Positions 8,202 to 16,387 of a stretch of 18,094 nucleotides of DNA are shown here, piece after piece. Position 1 is the stretch's first letter. Every line of letters begins with the position of its first letter. Below the pieces are notes generated by a model that made no database searches, was not told the DNA's origin, and saw only the letters and a program-made list of their open reading frames with translations. Both the position numbers and the translations under genes were made by a program. The stretch lies in contig CALJKZ010000278.1 in assembly GCA_937983085.1 (NCBI GenBank), positions 1-18,094 on the forward strand, in the 5' to 3' direction. This DNA is from an uncultured Gemmatimonadales bacterium. Its GTDB lineage: Bacteria; Gemmatimonadota; Gemmatimonadetes; Longimicrobiales; Gaopeijiaceae.

Positions 8202-9296
8202 ATGCGGCCCCTGTTCGCCCTCGCCTTCTGCGTGACCGCGGCGTGTGGGGGAGCTTTGGCTCCCCCCGCGCCCGCGGCGGCGCAGGACTACCTCTACGTC
8301 GCCAGCCAGGAGGACGTCACGGTCGCCGTCATCGACATGGCGACGAACCGGCTGGTGGAGACGGTGGATCTGAAGGCGCTGGGCTATTCGCCCACGGCGA
8401 AGGCTCACGACACGGCCGTCGATCCCGACGGCTCCCATTGGTACGTGTCGCTCATCGCGGCGGGGAAGGTCCTCAAGTTCGACCGGCAGAACCGACTCGT
8501 CGGGGAAGCCGACTTCGAGACGCCGGGCCTCATCACCGTGGATCCGACGTCCGACCGCATGTACGTCGGTCGGTCCATGGCGGCGGTGAACCCGCCCCAG
8601 CGCATCGGCGTCATCCAGCGCTCCACCATGGAGATGGAAGAGGTCGACGTCTTCTTCCCACGGCCTCACGCCATGGTCGTGGATCCGGCGACGGAACGCT
8701 TCTTCAGCGCCAGCCTCGGGCAGGCCAGTGTGGCCTACGCCCCGCTCGGTGCAGAAGAGGTGGACCTCGTGACCCTCGAGACCCACCACGACATGGCGGG
8801 GATGAGCGGGGGTGAGCACGGCGGCAATCCCATGATCGTCCAGTTCGGCGTCTCGCCCGGCGGCGACTGGCTGGTGGCGACGGGTCAGATGAGCGGAGAG
8901 CTCATGGTCCTCGACGCCTCCGCAGCAGAACCCACGCTGGTGCGCTCGGTGGACATCGGCGGACAGCCCTGGCACCCCACCTTCAGCCCGGACGGAAGGG
9001 AGATCTGGATCCCCCGGCAGACGGGGAACTCGGTGGCTATCGTGAGCACCGACTCGTGGGAGGTGACGGAGGTCATCGAGCACCCGGCTCTCGTGGGGCC
9101 CCACGGCTCAGCCATATCGCCCGACGGCCGGACCATCTACGTGTCTGCCCGCAACGAGTCCGGTGCGTACCGGGGTACGGGGGAAGACCCGAGGCCCGGA
9201 ACCGTCGTCGCCATCGACAGGGAGAGCCGGGAGGTGGTGGCGGTCATCGAGGTGGGGCGGTACGCCGCCGGTATGGACGTCGCGCCTCGTCGATGA
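8202..9296 (+). CDS. Exported YncE-like beta-propeller protein
   Basis: This 364-residue protein is made of YVTN/NHL-type propeller repeats such as LYVASQEDVTVAVIDMATN, GLITVDPTSDRMYVGRSM, WHPTFSPDGREIWIPRQTG and GSAISPDGRTIYVSARN, enough for a complete seven-blade ring as in E. coli YncE. The N-terminus is a signal peptide. Cleavage could be by signal peptidase I near AAA-QD (28) or by lipoprotein signal peptidase at the TAAC box (Cys15); I cannot decide between these. Tryptophan and histidine before several strands (KAHDTAVDPDG, RPHAMVVDPA, QPWHPTFSPDG, GPHGSAISPDG) could line the central cavity as a ligand or metal site; this is inference. The ATG begins one base after the upstream stop with no clear ribosome-binding site, and the stop overlaps the next start as ATGA, so translation is probably coupled on both sides. 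Confidence 0.88.
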   Translation: MRPLFALAFCVTAACGGALAPPAPAAAQDYLYVASQEDVTVAVIDMATNRLVETVDLKALGYSPTAKAHDTAVDPDGSHWYVSLIAAGKVLKFDRQNRLVGEADFETPGLITVDPTSDRMYVGRSMAAVNPPQRIGVIQRSTMEMEEVDVFFPRPHAMVVDPATERFFSASLGQASVAYAPLGAEEVDLVTLETHHDMAGMSGGEHGGNPMIVQFGVSPGGDWLVATGQMSGELMVLDASAAEPTLVRSVDIGGQPWHPTFSPDGREIWIPRQTGNSVAIVSTDSWEVTEVIEHPALVGPHGSAISPDGRTIYVSARNESGAYRGTGEDPRPGTVVAIDRESREVVAVIEVGRYAAGMDVAPRR

Positions 9297-11170
9297 GGCG
9301 CGACGCAGCAGGTAGCGGGGTGGCGGCAAGGCTGCTGGCGGTCGCCGTCGCCGCCTCCCTCGTCGCCGGATGCGCCGCCGGGGCGGCGGGCACTGCTTCC
9401 ATGGGTTCCCGAGGGCTCGGGGGTGGCTCTACGGCCGTGGATGTCTCCTCGTTCGTGCGCCTGGTCGAGGCCTTTCCCGTGCTCGACGCCGACGGCGTAG
9501 CGTATCCTCAGCCCTTCCTGGGCGGCTTCAACATCCCCCGGCCCCAGCTGGTCGACATCGACGGTGACTCCGACGACGATCTCTTCGTCCAGGAGGAGTC
9601 GGGGAAGGTGATGTTCTTCGAGCGCATCCAGGACGGTCCGACACCGTTCCTCTGGCGGACGGATGCGTACCAGGATCTGGCCATCGGCGAGTGGTACCGG
9701 TTCGTCGATCTGGACCGGGACGGTGACCCCGATCTGCTGGCCGAGCAGCCCTTCAGCTACGTGCGGTACTACCGCAACGTGGGCGAGCGGACCCGGCCGC
9801 GATTCGTGGAGGCCGAGGACAGCCTGGAAGACGCGGGGGGCGAGCCCATTTTTTCCGATCGGCAGAACATCCCCAACGCCACCGACATCGATTGCGACGG
9901 GCAGATGGATCTCTTCATCGGACGCCTGACCGGGACGGTGACGCGCTACGAGGAGTCGGGGACCGACGCCCAGGGAGCGCCACGCTTCCAGCACATCACC
10001 GACCGATTCGAAGACATCGAGATCGTCGCACAGATCGGGAGCAAGCACGGCGCCAACACCATGGCCTGGGGAGACGTCGACGGCGACGGCGACGAAGACC
10101 TCTTCTGGGGTGACTACTTCGAGCCCGGGGTCCTTCTCCTGGAGAACACCGGCACGTGCCGTTCGCCGCCCCTCCGGCAGGAGCCTCGTGCGTCCCCCGT
10201 CGCAGACCGTCTCCTGACCAGCGGATACAACGCGCCGGCTCTCGGTGATGTAGACGGCGACGGCGACCAGGACCTCCTGGTAGGGGTGCTGGGCGGGGCG
10301 TACAACCCCAACACCACCACGGCCGACAACTTCCACTACCTCGAGCAGCGGGCCGACGGCAGCTTCGAGCATCGGACGTCCCGGTTCATCCGCACCCTCG
10401 ACGTCGGTGCCGAGAGCGTGCCCGTCCTGGTGGATCTCGACGGGGACGGAGACCGCGACCTTCTGGTGGGCAACAAGATCGAGCAGGACGACACCCAGAA
10501 CGGAACTCTGACCCGCTTCCTCAACGTCGGGTCGGACGACGAGCCCCGCTTCCGGATGGACGGTGACCTCGAAGTAGGCGGCGGCTACCACCTCATCCCC
10601 GCCTTCGGCGATCTCGACGGCGACGGCGATCTCGACGCCATCATCGGGACGTGGCAGGACGCCCTCCGCCTCCACATGAATGGGGCCGATGACGGCTCCA
10701 TCGACCTCACCGTCAGCGACTCGGCCTTCGTCACGCTCACGAGAGGACGGAACGCATCGCCTGCCCTCGGAGACATCGATGCCGACGGCGACCTCGACCT
10801 CTTCGTCGGTGAAAGCTCGGGCGCTCTGAACTTCTACGAGAACACCGGCAACGCCGGCGCGCCCGAATTCACCTTGGTGAGCGACGAGTACGGTGACTTC
10901 GACGTGGGGCGTCGCTCCTTCCCCGTGCTCCACGATCTCGACGCCGACGGAGACCTGGATCTGGTGGTCGGGTCGGAGTCGTCGGGCATCCACATCTTCC
11001 GGAACCAGGGGACACCCACGGCACCGGACTTCGTGGAAGACGGGCGCTTCGAGGTGGACGATTTCGGCTTCGCCGCCCCCGTCTTCGCCGACCTGGACGG
11101 AGACGGGGACGACGACCTGCTGCTCGGCGGGGGGCGGGGCGGGCTCTGGTACTACGAGAACCGCCGCTGA
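9293..11170 (+). CDS. FG-GAP/VCBS repeat lipoprotein with ten calcium-binding-like loops
   Basis: This 625-residue protein begins with a signal sequence and a lipobox LVAGC (Cys27), so it should be lipid-anchored in the outer membrane or periplasm. It contains ten acidic loops of the DxDGDxDxDL type, near residues 88, 139, 198, 261, 319, 381, 440, 494, 548 and 600, spaced 46-63 residues apart. These mark FG-GAP/VCBS propeller blades, with the loops resembling the calcium sites of integrin alpha chains. Blade ends recur as YYRNVGE, LENTGTC, FYENTGNAGAPEF and FRNQGTPTAPDF. Ten loops exceed one seven-blade ring, suggesting extra blades or two partial rings. ATG 9293 overlaps the previous stop as ATGA and directly precedes the signal sequence; the frame is open further upstream but there it runs inside the YncE-like gene. 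The third loop is degenerate (DIDCDGQMDL). Confidence 0.9.
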   Translation: MRRDAAGSGVAARLLAVAVAASLVAGCAAGAAGTASMGSRGLGGGSTAVDVSSFVRLVEAFPVLDADGVAYPQPFLGGFNIPRPQLVDIDGDSDDDLFVQEESGKVMFFERIQDGPTPFLWRTDAYQDLAIGEWYRFVDLDRDGDPDLLAEQPFSYVRYYRNVGERTRPRFVEAEDSLEDAGGEPIFSDRQNIPNATDIDCDGQMDLFIGRLTGTVTRYEESGTDAQGAPRFQHITDRFEDIEIVAQIGSKHGANTMAWGDVDGDGDEDLFWGDYFEPGVLLLENTGTCRSPPLRQEPRASPVADRLLTSGYNAPALGDVDGDGDQDLLVGVLGGAYNPNTTTADNFHYLEQRADGSFEHRTSRFIRTLDVGAESVPVLVDLDGDGDRDLLVGNKIEQDDTQNGTLTRFLNVGSDDEPRFRMDGDLEVGGGYHLIPAFGDLDGDGDLDAIIGTWQDALRLHMNGADDGSIDLTVSDSAFVTLTRGRNASPALGDIDADGDLDLFVGESSGALNFYENTGNAGAPEFTLVSDEYGDFDVGRRSFPVLHDLDADGDLDLVVGSESSGIHIFRNQGTPTAPDFVEDGRFEVDDFGFAAPVFADLDGDGDDDLLLGGGRGGLWYYENRR

Positions 11171-11210
11171 TCCCTGGAGATCGCCAGGTCAGTCGTCCGC
11201 CCTCCCTCCG

Positions 11211-11232
11211 CGTGGGGCCCTCCTGCCCCGCG
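11211..11232. terminator. GC-rich hairpin between convergent genes
   Basis: The stem CGTGGGGC (11211-11218) pairs with GCCCCGCG (11225-11232), eight pairs including one G-T wobble, with a six-base loop. It sits in the 63-base gap between the plus-strand propeller operon and the minus-strand M16 gene. No T-run follows on either strand, so if it terminates transcription it is not a classical intrinsic terminator. Confidence 0.35.
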
Positions 11233-11233
11233 G

Positions 11234-14083
11234 TCAGCCCGTGGGCCGACCCTCCCGATCGAGGAGCGTCGGCTCACCGAGCCCCAGCGCCGCCAGACGA
11301 TCGAGCTGCGTCGCCGCGTCTCCCACCACCAGCCAGATCATCTCCTCCGGGTCGAGGTAGCGCTCGGCCAAGGCCTGGACCTCTTCCACCGTCATGGCCC
11401 GCACGTCGGCTTCCTGCCTTAAGAGATAGTCCGCGGGGAACCCGTAGGCGCTCATGCTCGCCAGCAGGCCGAGCTTGGCCCCGGCGGTCTCGAAGGCCCT
11501 GGCATTCGTCCGGAGGAGGAAGGACTTGGTTCTCTCCAGGTCTTCCTCGTCGAAGTCGGGCCCGTGTGACTCGACGATGCTCTTGATGAGGTCCAGCGCC
11601 TCGTACGTCACGTTGGAGCGGACGGACGAGGAGATCTGGAAGGGCCCGGGGTCCCGACTGCCCGAAAAACCCGACCCGATTCCGTAGGTGTAGCCCCGCT
11701 GTTCCCGGAGTACCTGCGTCAGCTCCGATGCGAAGCCACCTCCGCCGAGGCGGAAGTTCATCACCGACGCCGGATGGTAGTCCTCGTCGGTCTGGGCCAG
11801 GGCCAGGTAGCCGATTTGCAGCACCGACTGGCTCGAGCCCGGAACGTCCACGAAGTACAGACCGGCCCTCTGGGGATCCCATGCCGGGGGCTCCGGCATC
11901 TCCGGTGCCGCCGGGCCCGTCCACTCGGACGCCATGCGCTCCGTTGCCGACACGACCTCGTCGGAGGTGACGGCGCCGGTGACGTGCAGGGTCGCCACCT
12001 CCGGACTCAGCGCCATGGCGTAGAAGGCCCTGAGATCGTCGAGGGTGATGTCGTCGATGGTGTCCAGGTCACCGAGACCGCTCTCCGCCCGGATGTGGTC
12101 GCCGTACAGCAGGGTCTGGAAGACGTCGGAGGCGACGGCGCCCGGATTGGCTTGTCGCTGCTGGAGGGCGTTGACCACCCGCTGCTTCGACAACTCGAAC
12201 TCGTCGGCATCGAAGCGGGGCTCGAGGAGGATCTCCTGCACCAGGGCCATGGTCTCGTCGAAGTTGCGGGCCAGCGCCCCGCCGCGGATGGAGAAGCTCT
12301 CACTTCCCGCGGACACCGAGATGGAGGCTCCGAGGAGGTCGATGGCCGCCTCCAACTCCTCGGGCGTACGGTTGGCGGTCCCTGCCGTCATGCTCTGTGC
12401 AAGAAGGTTGGCCACTCCCGTCTTGCCCCGCTCCTCCAGCAGTTGGCCCCCCTCGATGCGGAGATCGAACTGGACCAGAGGGACCTCACGGTCGTCGATT
12501 CCGAGGACGGGCACACCGTTGTCCAGCGAGGTGCGCCACACGGAGGGAGCCGTCAGCGACGGAGAGGGACCGAAGGGCGGCTCCACCGAGCGGTCGATGG
12601 CAGAGGGGGTGCGCTCGTCTCCTCGTGCCACCTCGCCGATCTCCGCCTCGGCTCCCATGACGATGGGCTCCTCGACGACGTCCGCACGCTGCGCGCCCTC
12701 CAGGGCGAGTGCGGCCTCTCCCCGGGGCACGAAGCTCGTCGCCACATGGGGCCGACCCCTGATGTACTCACGGTACACACGCAGGACGTCGTCCTCGGTC
12801 ACGGCAAGGAACCGCTGCAGGTCCTCTTCGACGAAGCCAGGATCGTCGGCGAAGATGTTGTACTGGGCGAGCTGGAAGGCCTTGCCGAGCACAGAGGAGA
12901 GCCCCGCGTAGAACGAGGTCTCGTACCCGGCCTTGATTCGCTCCAGGTCTTCGGCCGACACCCCTTCCTCTTCGAAGCGGAGGAAGGCGTCTTCGATGGC
13001 CGCCGCGACCTCGTCGAGATCCATGCCCTGGTAGGCCCGGACGCTCAGGTCCCAGCGCCCCGCGAGCTCCATGTTCCGCTGGAAGGCCCCGACGCCCGGG
13101 GCGACCTCCGCCTCCTCCACCAAGACCTCGTAGAACGGCGATGACTTCCCGTCGGTGAGCACTTCGGCGAGTACGTCCAGTGCGTACGCGTCCGGATGGT
13201 AGAGCGGGACCGTAGGCCACGCCATGGTGAGCATGGGGACCCGGGCGAAGTTGTCTTCGTGGACGAAACTCCGGGTCTCGGCGAGGGCGACCTCGGGCAC
13301 GTCGGGTGCGTCGGGCGTCGGTCGGGCCGGAATCTCGCCGAAGTAACGCTCGATCCAGGCCTTGGTCTGCTCGACGTCCAGGTCGCCGGCCACGACGAGC
13401 GTGGCGTTGTTGGGCCCGTACCACTTCTCGTGGAAGTCCACGACGTCGGCGAGTTCGGCCCCCTCCAGGTCGTCCAACGAGCCGATGACCTGCCACTGAT
13501 ACGGATGGCCGTCCGGATACAGGGCCTGATCGATGACGTAGTTGGTGTGGCCGTAGGGACGGTTGTCGACGCCCTGACGCTTCTCGTTCTTGACCACCTG
13601 CTTCTCCTTGGCCACCACCGACTCGGTGACGGTGTTGATGAAGAAGCCCAGCTTGTCGGATTCGGCCCAGAGGGCTTTCTCCAGACCGTCGATGGGAACC
13701 ACCTCGAAGTAGTTCGTGCGGTCGTTGCTCGTGGAGCCGTTGGTGGAGCTCCCGATGCGCGTCATGAGCCGGTCCAGACCGCCGGGACCCAGGTTCTCGG
13801 AGTCGAGGAAGAAGAGGTGCTCGAAGAGATGGGCGAACCCGGTCTTTCCTTCCAGTTCCCGGGCGGAGCCGACGTGGAACGTCATGGCGACAGCGGCTAC
13901 GGGGTCCGACCGGTCGACGTGAAGTACGACGTCGAGGCCGTTCTCGAGCTCGTATCGCTCGTAGTCGATGGAGAGATCGCCCGGGGTTTCGCCTCCCCCG
14001 CACGCTGCCACCACCATCGTGGCGGCGAGCGCCACCGATGTCCCAATCCCGTTCACCACCGCGCGCACACCACGTCCAGCCAT
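11234..14083 (-). CDS. M16 family zinc metallopeptidase lipoprotein, two-domain
   Basis: This 949-residue pitrilysin/insulinase-family (M16) protease carries the active half and the inactive half in one chain. The inverted zinc motif HLFEH is His85/Glu88/His89, and the downstream ligand is probably Glu167 in VVKNEKRQ, 78 residues after His89. The second half (about 440 on, beginning WRTSLDNGVPVLGIDD) lacks HxxEH, as expected, and carries the conserved LREQRGYTYGIGSGF segment that completes the active site. The signal sequence ends in a VAAC lipobox (Cys28), so it is an envelope lipoprotein, probably degrading oligopeptides in the periplasm. ATG 14083 was chosen because GGGGGGAG lies just upstream and the lipobox follows; a longer open frame upstream is the overlapping part of the neighbour's frame. 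It lies 17 bases downstream of an unrecognised gene, likely in one transcript. Confidence 0.95.
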   Translation of the reverse strand: MAGRGVRAVVNGIGTSVALAATMVVAACGGGETPGDLSIDYERYELENGLDVVLHVDRSDPVAAVAMTFHVGSARELEGKTGFAHLFEHLFFLDSENLGPGGLDRLMTRIGSSTNGSTSNDRTNYFEVVPIDGLEKALWAESDKLGFFINTVTESVVAKEKQVVKNEKRQGVDNRPYGHTNYVIDQALYPDGHPYQWQVIGSLDDLEGAELADVVDFHEKWYGPNNATLVVAGDLDVEQTKAWIERYFGEIPARPTPDAPDVPEVALAETRSFVHEDNFARVPMLTMAWPTVPLYHPDAYALDVLAEVLTDGKSSPFYEVLVEEAEVAPGVGAFQRNMELAGRWDLSVRAYQGMDLDEVAAAIEDAFLRFEEEGVSAEDLERIKAGYETSFYAGLSSVLGKAFQLAQYNIFADDPGFVEEDLQRFLAVTEDDVLRVYREYIRGRPHVATSFVPRGEAALALEGAQRADVVEEPIVMGAEAEIGEVARGDERTPSAIDRSVEPPFGPSPSLTAPSVWRTSLDNGVPVLGIDDREVPLVQFDLRIEGGQLLEERGKTGVANLLAQSMTAGTANRTPEELEAAIDLLGASISVSAGSESFSIRGGALARNFDETMALVQEILLEPRFDADEFELSKQRVVNALQQRQANPGAVASDVFQTLLYGDHIRAESGLGDLDTIDDITLDDLRAFYAMALSPEVATLHVTGAVTSDEVVSATERMASEWTGPAAPEMPEPPAWDPQRAGLYFVDVPGSSQSVLQIGYLALAQTDEDYHPASVMNFRLGGGGFASELTQVLREQRGYTYGIGSGFSGSRDPGPFQISSSVRSNVTYEALDLIKSIVESHGPDFDEEDLERTKSFLLRTNARAFETAGAKLGLLASMSAYGFPADYLLRQEADVRAMTVEEVQALAERYLDPEEMIWLVVGDAATQLDRLAALGLGEPTLLDREGRPTG

Positions 14084-14100
14084 GATCTCCCCCCTTCGGT
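14084..14100 (-). promoter_or_regulatory. Ribosome-binding site of the M16 gene
   Basis: On the minus strand the 17-base gap reads as a purine-rich stretch with GGGGGGAG three bases before ATG 14083. It decides the M16 start and shows the gene can be translated independently of the upstream gene. Confidence 0.7.
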
Positions 14101-14856
14101 TCAAACCTCGCCCGTCGAGACCTTCCGGAAGATCTCGAAGGCTGCTTGTACGTTGCTCACCGGCACTTGGATCCACTCGTCCCACGCGTCGGGATGGGCG
14201 TCCGCTCGTTCGATCAGCTGCCTGGTGAGCCGACCCAGGAGCTCCCGCAGATCCGGCGCCGCCAGATTCATGCGGGGCCACATCCCGGCAATCACCCTCA
14301 ACGACGCCCGGGTGCGCCCCACGTCCTCGACCAGTTCCACGTCGGTGAAGAAGGGCCCGTGGATGGCGCCGAGGAAGCAGCGACCCAACGTGTCCACGAC
14401 ATCGTCGTCCAGCTTCCGGAGCAGGATCTTCTGGGACTGGTACTCGAGGACTCGACCCAGGAAGGTCATGAGTGGATACACGGCCTCGCCCAGGCGATCG
14501 AGGACGATGGGAGGCGAGTCTCGTGGGTACAGATACAGCCGGTCGAAATGCTCGTCCTTCTGAGCGACCTTCTCCGACATCTCGGGGGTGATCCAGTCGT
14601 AGCCCACGAGATCGGTGAACGTGACCATGTCGTGCGCCGCCGCCCCCACCACCCGTGCCAGGCGCCGAGGAGTCACCAGGTAGTGACTCCCGTCCGTGGC
14701 CTCGATGCGGACGGCCGTCCCAGCCCCGGCGAGGACATCCTCCTCGCCGTGGGGACTGCGTGCCACCAGGTGGGCATTGAGGCCGGTTCGCGTGGCCTCG
14801 GCCTCCTGGAAGATCTCCACCAACTGCTCCGTCAGGAGCCAGTCCACCATCGTCAT
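14101..14856 (-). CDS. Unrecognised cytoplasmic protein upstream of the M16 gene
   Basis: I do not recognise this 251-residue protein. It has no signal peptide or transmembrane helix and looks like a soluble alpha/beta protein. Notable segments are HYLVTPRRLARVVGAAAHDMV (about 59-78), DEHFDRLYLYPRDSPPIVLDR (101-121), LGRVLEYQSQKILLRKLDDD (133-152) and RCFLGAIHGPFFTDVELVEDVG (159-180); the last part is rich in leucine and arginine helices. ATG 14856 begins MTMVDWLLTEQL; ATG 14850 is two codons later, and neither has a clear ribosome-binding site. An upstream extension to 14982 is open but arginine-rich and unlikely. It ends 17 bases before the M16 lipoprotein gene, suggesting co-transcription, although the two proteins act in different compartments. 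Confidence 0.7.
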   Translation of the reverse strand: MTMVDWLLTEQLVEIFQEAEATRTGLNAHLVARSPHGEEDVLAGAGTAVRIEATDGSHYLVTPRRLARVVGAAAHDMVTFTDLVGYDWITPEMSEKVAQKDEHFDRLYLYPRDSPPIVLDRLGEAVYPLMTFLGRVLEYQSQKILLRKLDDDVVDTLGRCFLGAIHGPFFTDVELVEDVGRTRASLRVIAGMWPRMNLAAPDLRELLGRLTRQLIERADAHPDAWDEWIQVPVSNVQAAFEIFRKVSTGEV

Positions 14857-15161
14857 GGTCGGGCGCCTGCTACGGTAACCCGCGGTGGGGCGCCGCGTAG
14901 AGGGTGGGGCAAGCAGGCCGCGCCTGAGCCATCGGGCGTACTCCCATGAGTGAGCTTCTCCATCGTCCGCCGACCCTGACACAGAGTCGGGATGGAAAGG
15001 TCGAAATAGCGCGCCCCCCTGACCAGACCCCGCCTTCCGAACCCGTGCCCCGCCGCCTGCTATCCGCGCTCCACCGCCCCGTTCCCTTGCCGCTCCGCCG
15101 CGCCCCGTCTAGTGTCTCGCCCGAAGGCCCCCTCCCCTCCGCTTCAGCCACCCGACGGTCT
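14857..15161. other. Divergent intergenic region with a candidate promoter
   Basis: This 305-base gap separates the minus-strand unknown/M16 pair from the plus-strand creatininase pair. It contains a small hairpin (CGCGG 14881-14885 with CCGCG 14893-14897) and the plus-strand promoter candidate listed separately. An open plus-strand frame from 14946 joins the creatininase frame but is proline- and arginine-rich and precedes a signal peptide, so I read it as non-coding. No convincing promoter for the minus-strand pair was found. Confidence 0.5.
15087..15115 (+). promoter_or_regulatory. Candidate sigma-70 promoter for the creatininase-family gene
   Basis: TTGCCG (15087-15092) and TAGTGT (15110-15115) are separated by exactly 17 bases, giving a TTG-N-C ... 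TANNNT pattern 46 bases before ATG 15162. Four of six -35 bases and three of six -10 bases match the consensus, so this is only a plausible site. Confidence 0.3.
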
Positions 15162-15974
15162 ATGAGACTCCGCGCCCCTGCTCCATTCCTTCTGCTCGTC
15201 ATGGCCTCCCTCGCCGGAGCGCCTGCCGCTGCCCAGGACCTCCCCTCGGTCTTTCTCGAGGAGCTCACCTGGACCGAGGTCCGCGCCGCCATCGACGCTG
15301 GGACGACCACCATCATCATCCCGACGGCGGGCACGGAGCAGAACGGCCCCCACATGGTACTGGGCAAGCACAAGTTCATCATCAACTACGCATCGGCGAT
15401 GATCGCCCGCGAGTTGGGCAACGCGCTGGTGGCGCCGGTGGTGACCTATGTCCCCGAAGGCGACGTGAACAACCCCACCCGGGGCCACATGTCCAAGGCG
15501 GGCACCATCACGCTCCCGGAGGAGTACTTCATGAAGCTCCTGGAGTACGCGGCCCGGAGCCTGGCAGTCCACGGCTTCACCGACATCGTCCTCATCGGGG
15601 ACAGCGGTGGCAACCAGAACGGCATGGAACAGGTGGCCGCCATGCTCAACGACGAGTGGGCGGGCGAAGCCGCCCGCGTCCACTTCGTCGGCGATTACTA
15701 CGGCAACAACGGCTTCAGGGAGTGGCTCATGGAGCAGGGAGAGACCCAGGAGACCATCGGCGGTCACGCCGGTATCTCCGACACCTCCCAGCTCCTGGCC
15801 GTCGACCCGAGGCACATCAGGACCGACAAGCTCGCACCCGGCGGTGGTTTCCCGGACAGCGGAGTGTCGGGTGATCCCACCCGGGCGTCGGTGGAGCGGG
15901 GCGTGCGAGGCATCCGCTTCAAAGTCGACGCCGCACTGAACCAGATCCGAGAACTCATGGAGTCCCGCCAATGA
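15162..15974 (+). CDS. Secreted creatininase-family protein with altered metal ligands
   Basis: This 270-residue protein belongs to the creatininase/MftE/FAPy-deformylase superfamily (PF02633), amidohydrolases that normally bind a pair of metals. The signal peptide (cleavage near AAA-QD, residue 25) indicates export, unusual for characterised members. The core motif reads GTEQNGPHMVLGKH (57-70). Aligned with P. putida creatininase, Glu34 is kept (Glu59), but His36 becomes Asn61 and Asp45 becomes His70. The usual NGHGGN appears as GDSGGN (146-151), so the His120 position is Ser148. Gly/Asn-rich GGNQNG and a late GHAGISDTSQLLAV (201-214) are preserved, the latter matching the family's HAGE-type active-site region but with Ile where Glu is usual. 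The protein may use a different metal set or have lost hydrolase activity. ATG 15162 starts directly at the signal peptide, without a clear ribosome-binding site. Its stop overlaps the next start. Confidence 0.8.
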   Translation: MRLRAPAPFLLLVMASLAGAPAAAQDLPSVFLEELTWTEVRAAIDAGTTTIIIPTAGTEQNGPHMVLGKHKFIINYASAMIARELGNALVAPVVTYVPEGDVNNPTRGHMSKAGTITLPEEYFMKLLEYAARSLAVHGFTDIVLIGDSGGNQNGMEQVAAMLNDEWAGEAARVHFVGDYYGNNGFREWLMEQGETQETIGGHAGISDTSQLLAVDPRHIRTDKLAPGGGFPDSGVSGDPTRASVERGVRGIRFKVDAALNQIRELMESRQ

Positions 15975-16387
15975 GACGTTTCACGTACGCACTTGTCGCC
16001 CTGGCGACCCTTCCCTTCCTCGCCGGCTGTTTCGGCGTCATGCGGGCCCCGGTGCCCGCCTCTCACCCCGAGCGAGAGGCCCTCGACCTTCGAGGCGTCG
16101 TCGTCGTCCAGGCCGGCAACGAAGACGGCGAGGTCGTCGAGTTCGCCGAGGTGCACGACCTCACCTGGACCAACAGCTCCCTGTCGTTCGTAGCCGACGT
16201 TCCCCGGGGTCCGGGCAGGGTCGAAACCGTCACACGCCTGGTGCCCATTACCGAGCTCCAGTCCGTCATCGTGCGGAAGTTCGACGCGGGGAAGACGTCG
16301 GCCATCATGGGGGGCGTCCTGGTGGCCACGTTCGCGACCATAGCGCTCATCCTCACCGGGGACGGCGGCATCTACACGGGCGGCTGA
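15971..16387 (+). CDS. Small lipoprotein with C-terminal hydrophobic segment
   Basis: This 138-residue protein has a signal sequence and lipobox FLAGC (Cys20). The middle part (about 41-100) looks like a small beta domain, RGVVVVQAGNEDGEVVEFAEV ... RVETVTRLVPITELQSVIVRKF, as in short membrane-regulatory lipoproteins, and residues about 108-128 (TSAIMGGVLVATFATIALIL) form one hydrophobic helix. I do not recognise a named family. The ATG overlaps the creatininase stop (ATGA at 15971-15974), so the two are probably co-translated and both exported. With a lipid anchor at one end and a hydrophobic helix at the other, the protein could be tethered at both ends. Confidence 0.75.
   Translation: MRRFTYALVALATLPFLAGCFGVMRAPVPASHPEREALDLRGVVVVQAGNEDGEVVEFAEVHDLTWTNSSLSFVADVPRGPGRVETVTRLVPITELQSVIVRKFDAGKTSAIMGGVLVATFATIALILTGDGGIYTGG

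Noticed and set aside
5750..8203. 817-codon minus-strand open frame opposite the choice-of-anchor B gene
   Set aside because: Its low-complexity Val/His/Gly/Arg composition is typical of an antisense shadow, and the plus strand has a signal peptide and recognisable repeats.
9137..10993. 618-codon minus-strand open frame opposite the FG-GAP lipoprotein
   Set aside because: It is a mirror of the acidic GAC/GAT repeats on the plus strand (giving repeated Val/Ile/Ala stretches), not an independent gene.
9293..11170. Periodic DNA repeats that might suggest a tandem repeat or CRISPR-like array
   Set aside because: The period follows protein blades (DxDGDxD loops), the repeats are degenerate at DNA level and lie inside an intact gene.
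14946..15161. Extension of the creatininase-family gene to an upstream ATG
   Set aside because: The added residues are Pro/Arg/Ser-rich and would bury the signal peptide, which begins exactly at ATG 15162.
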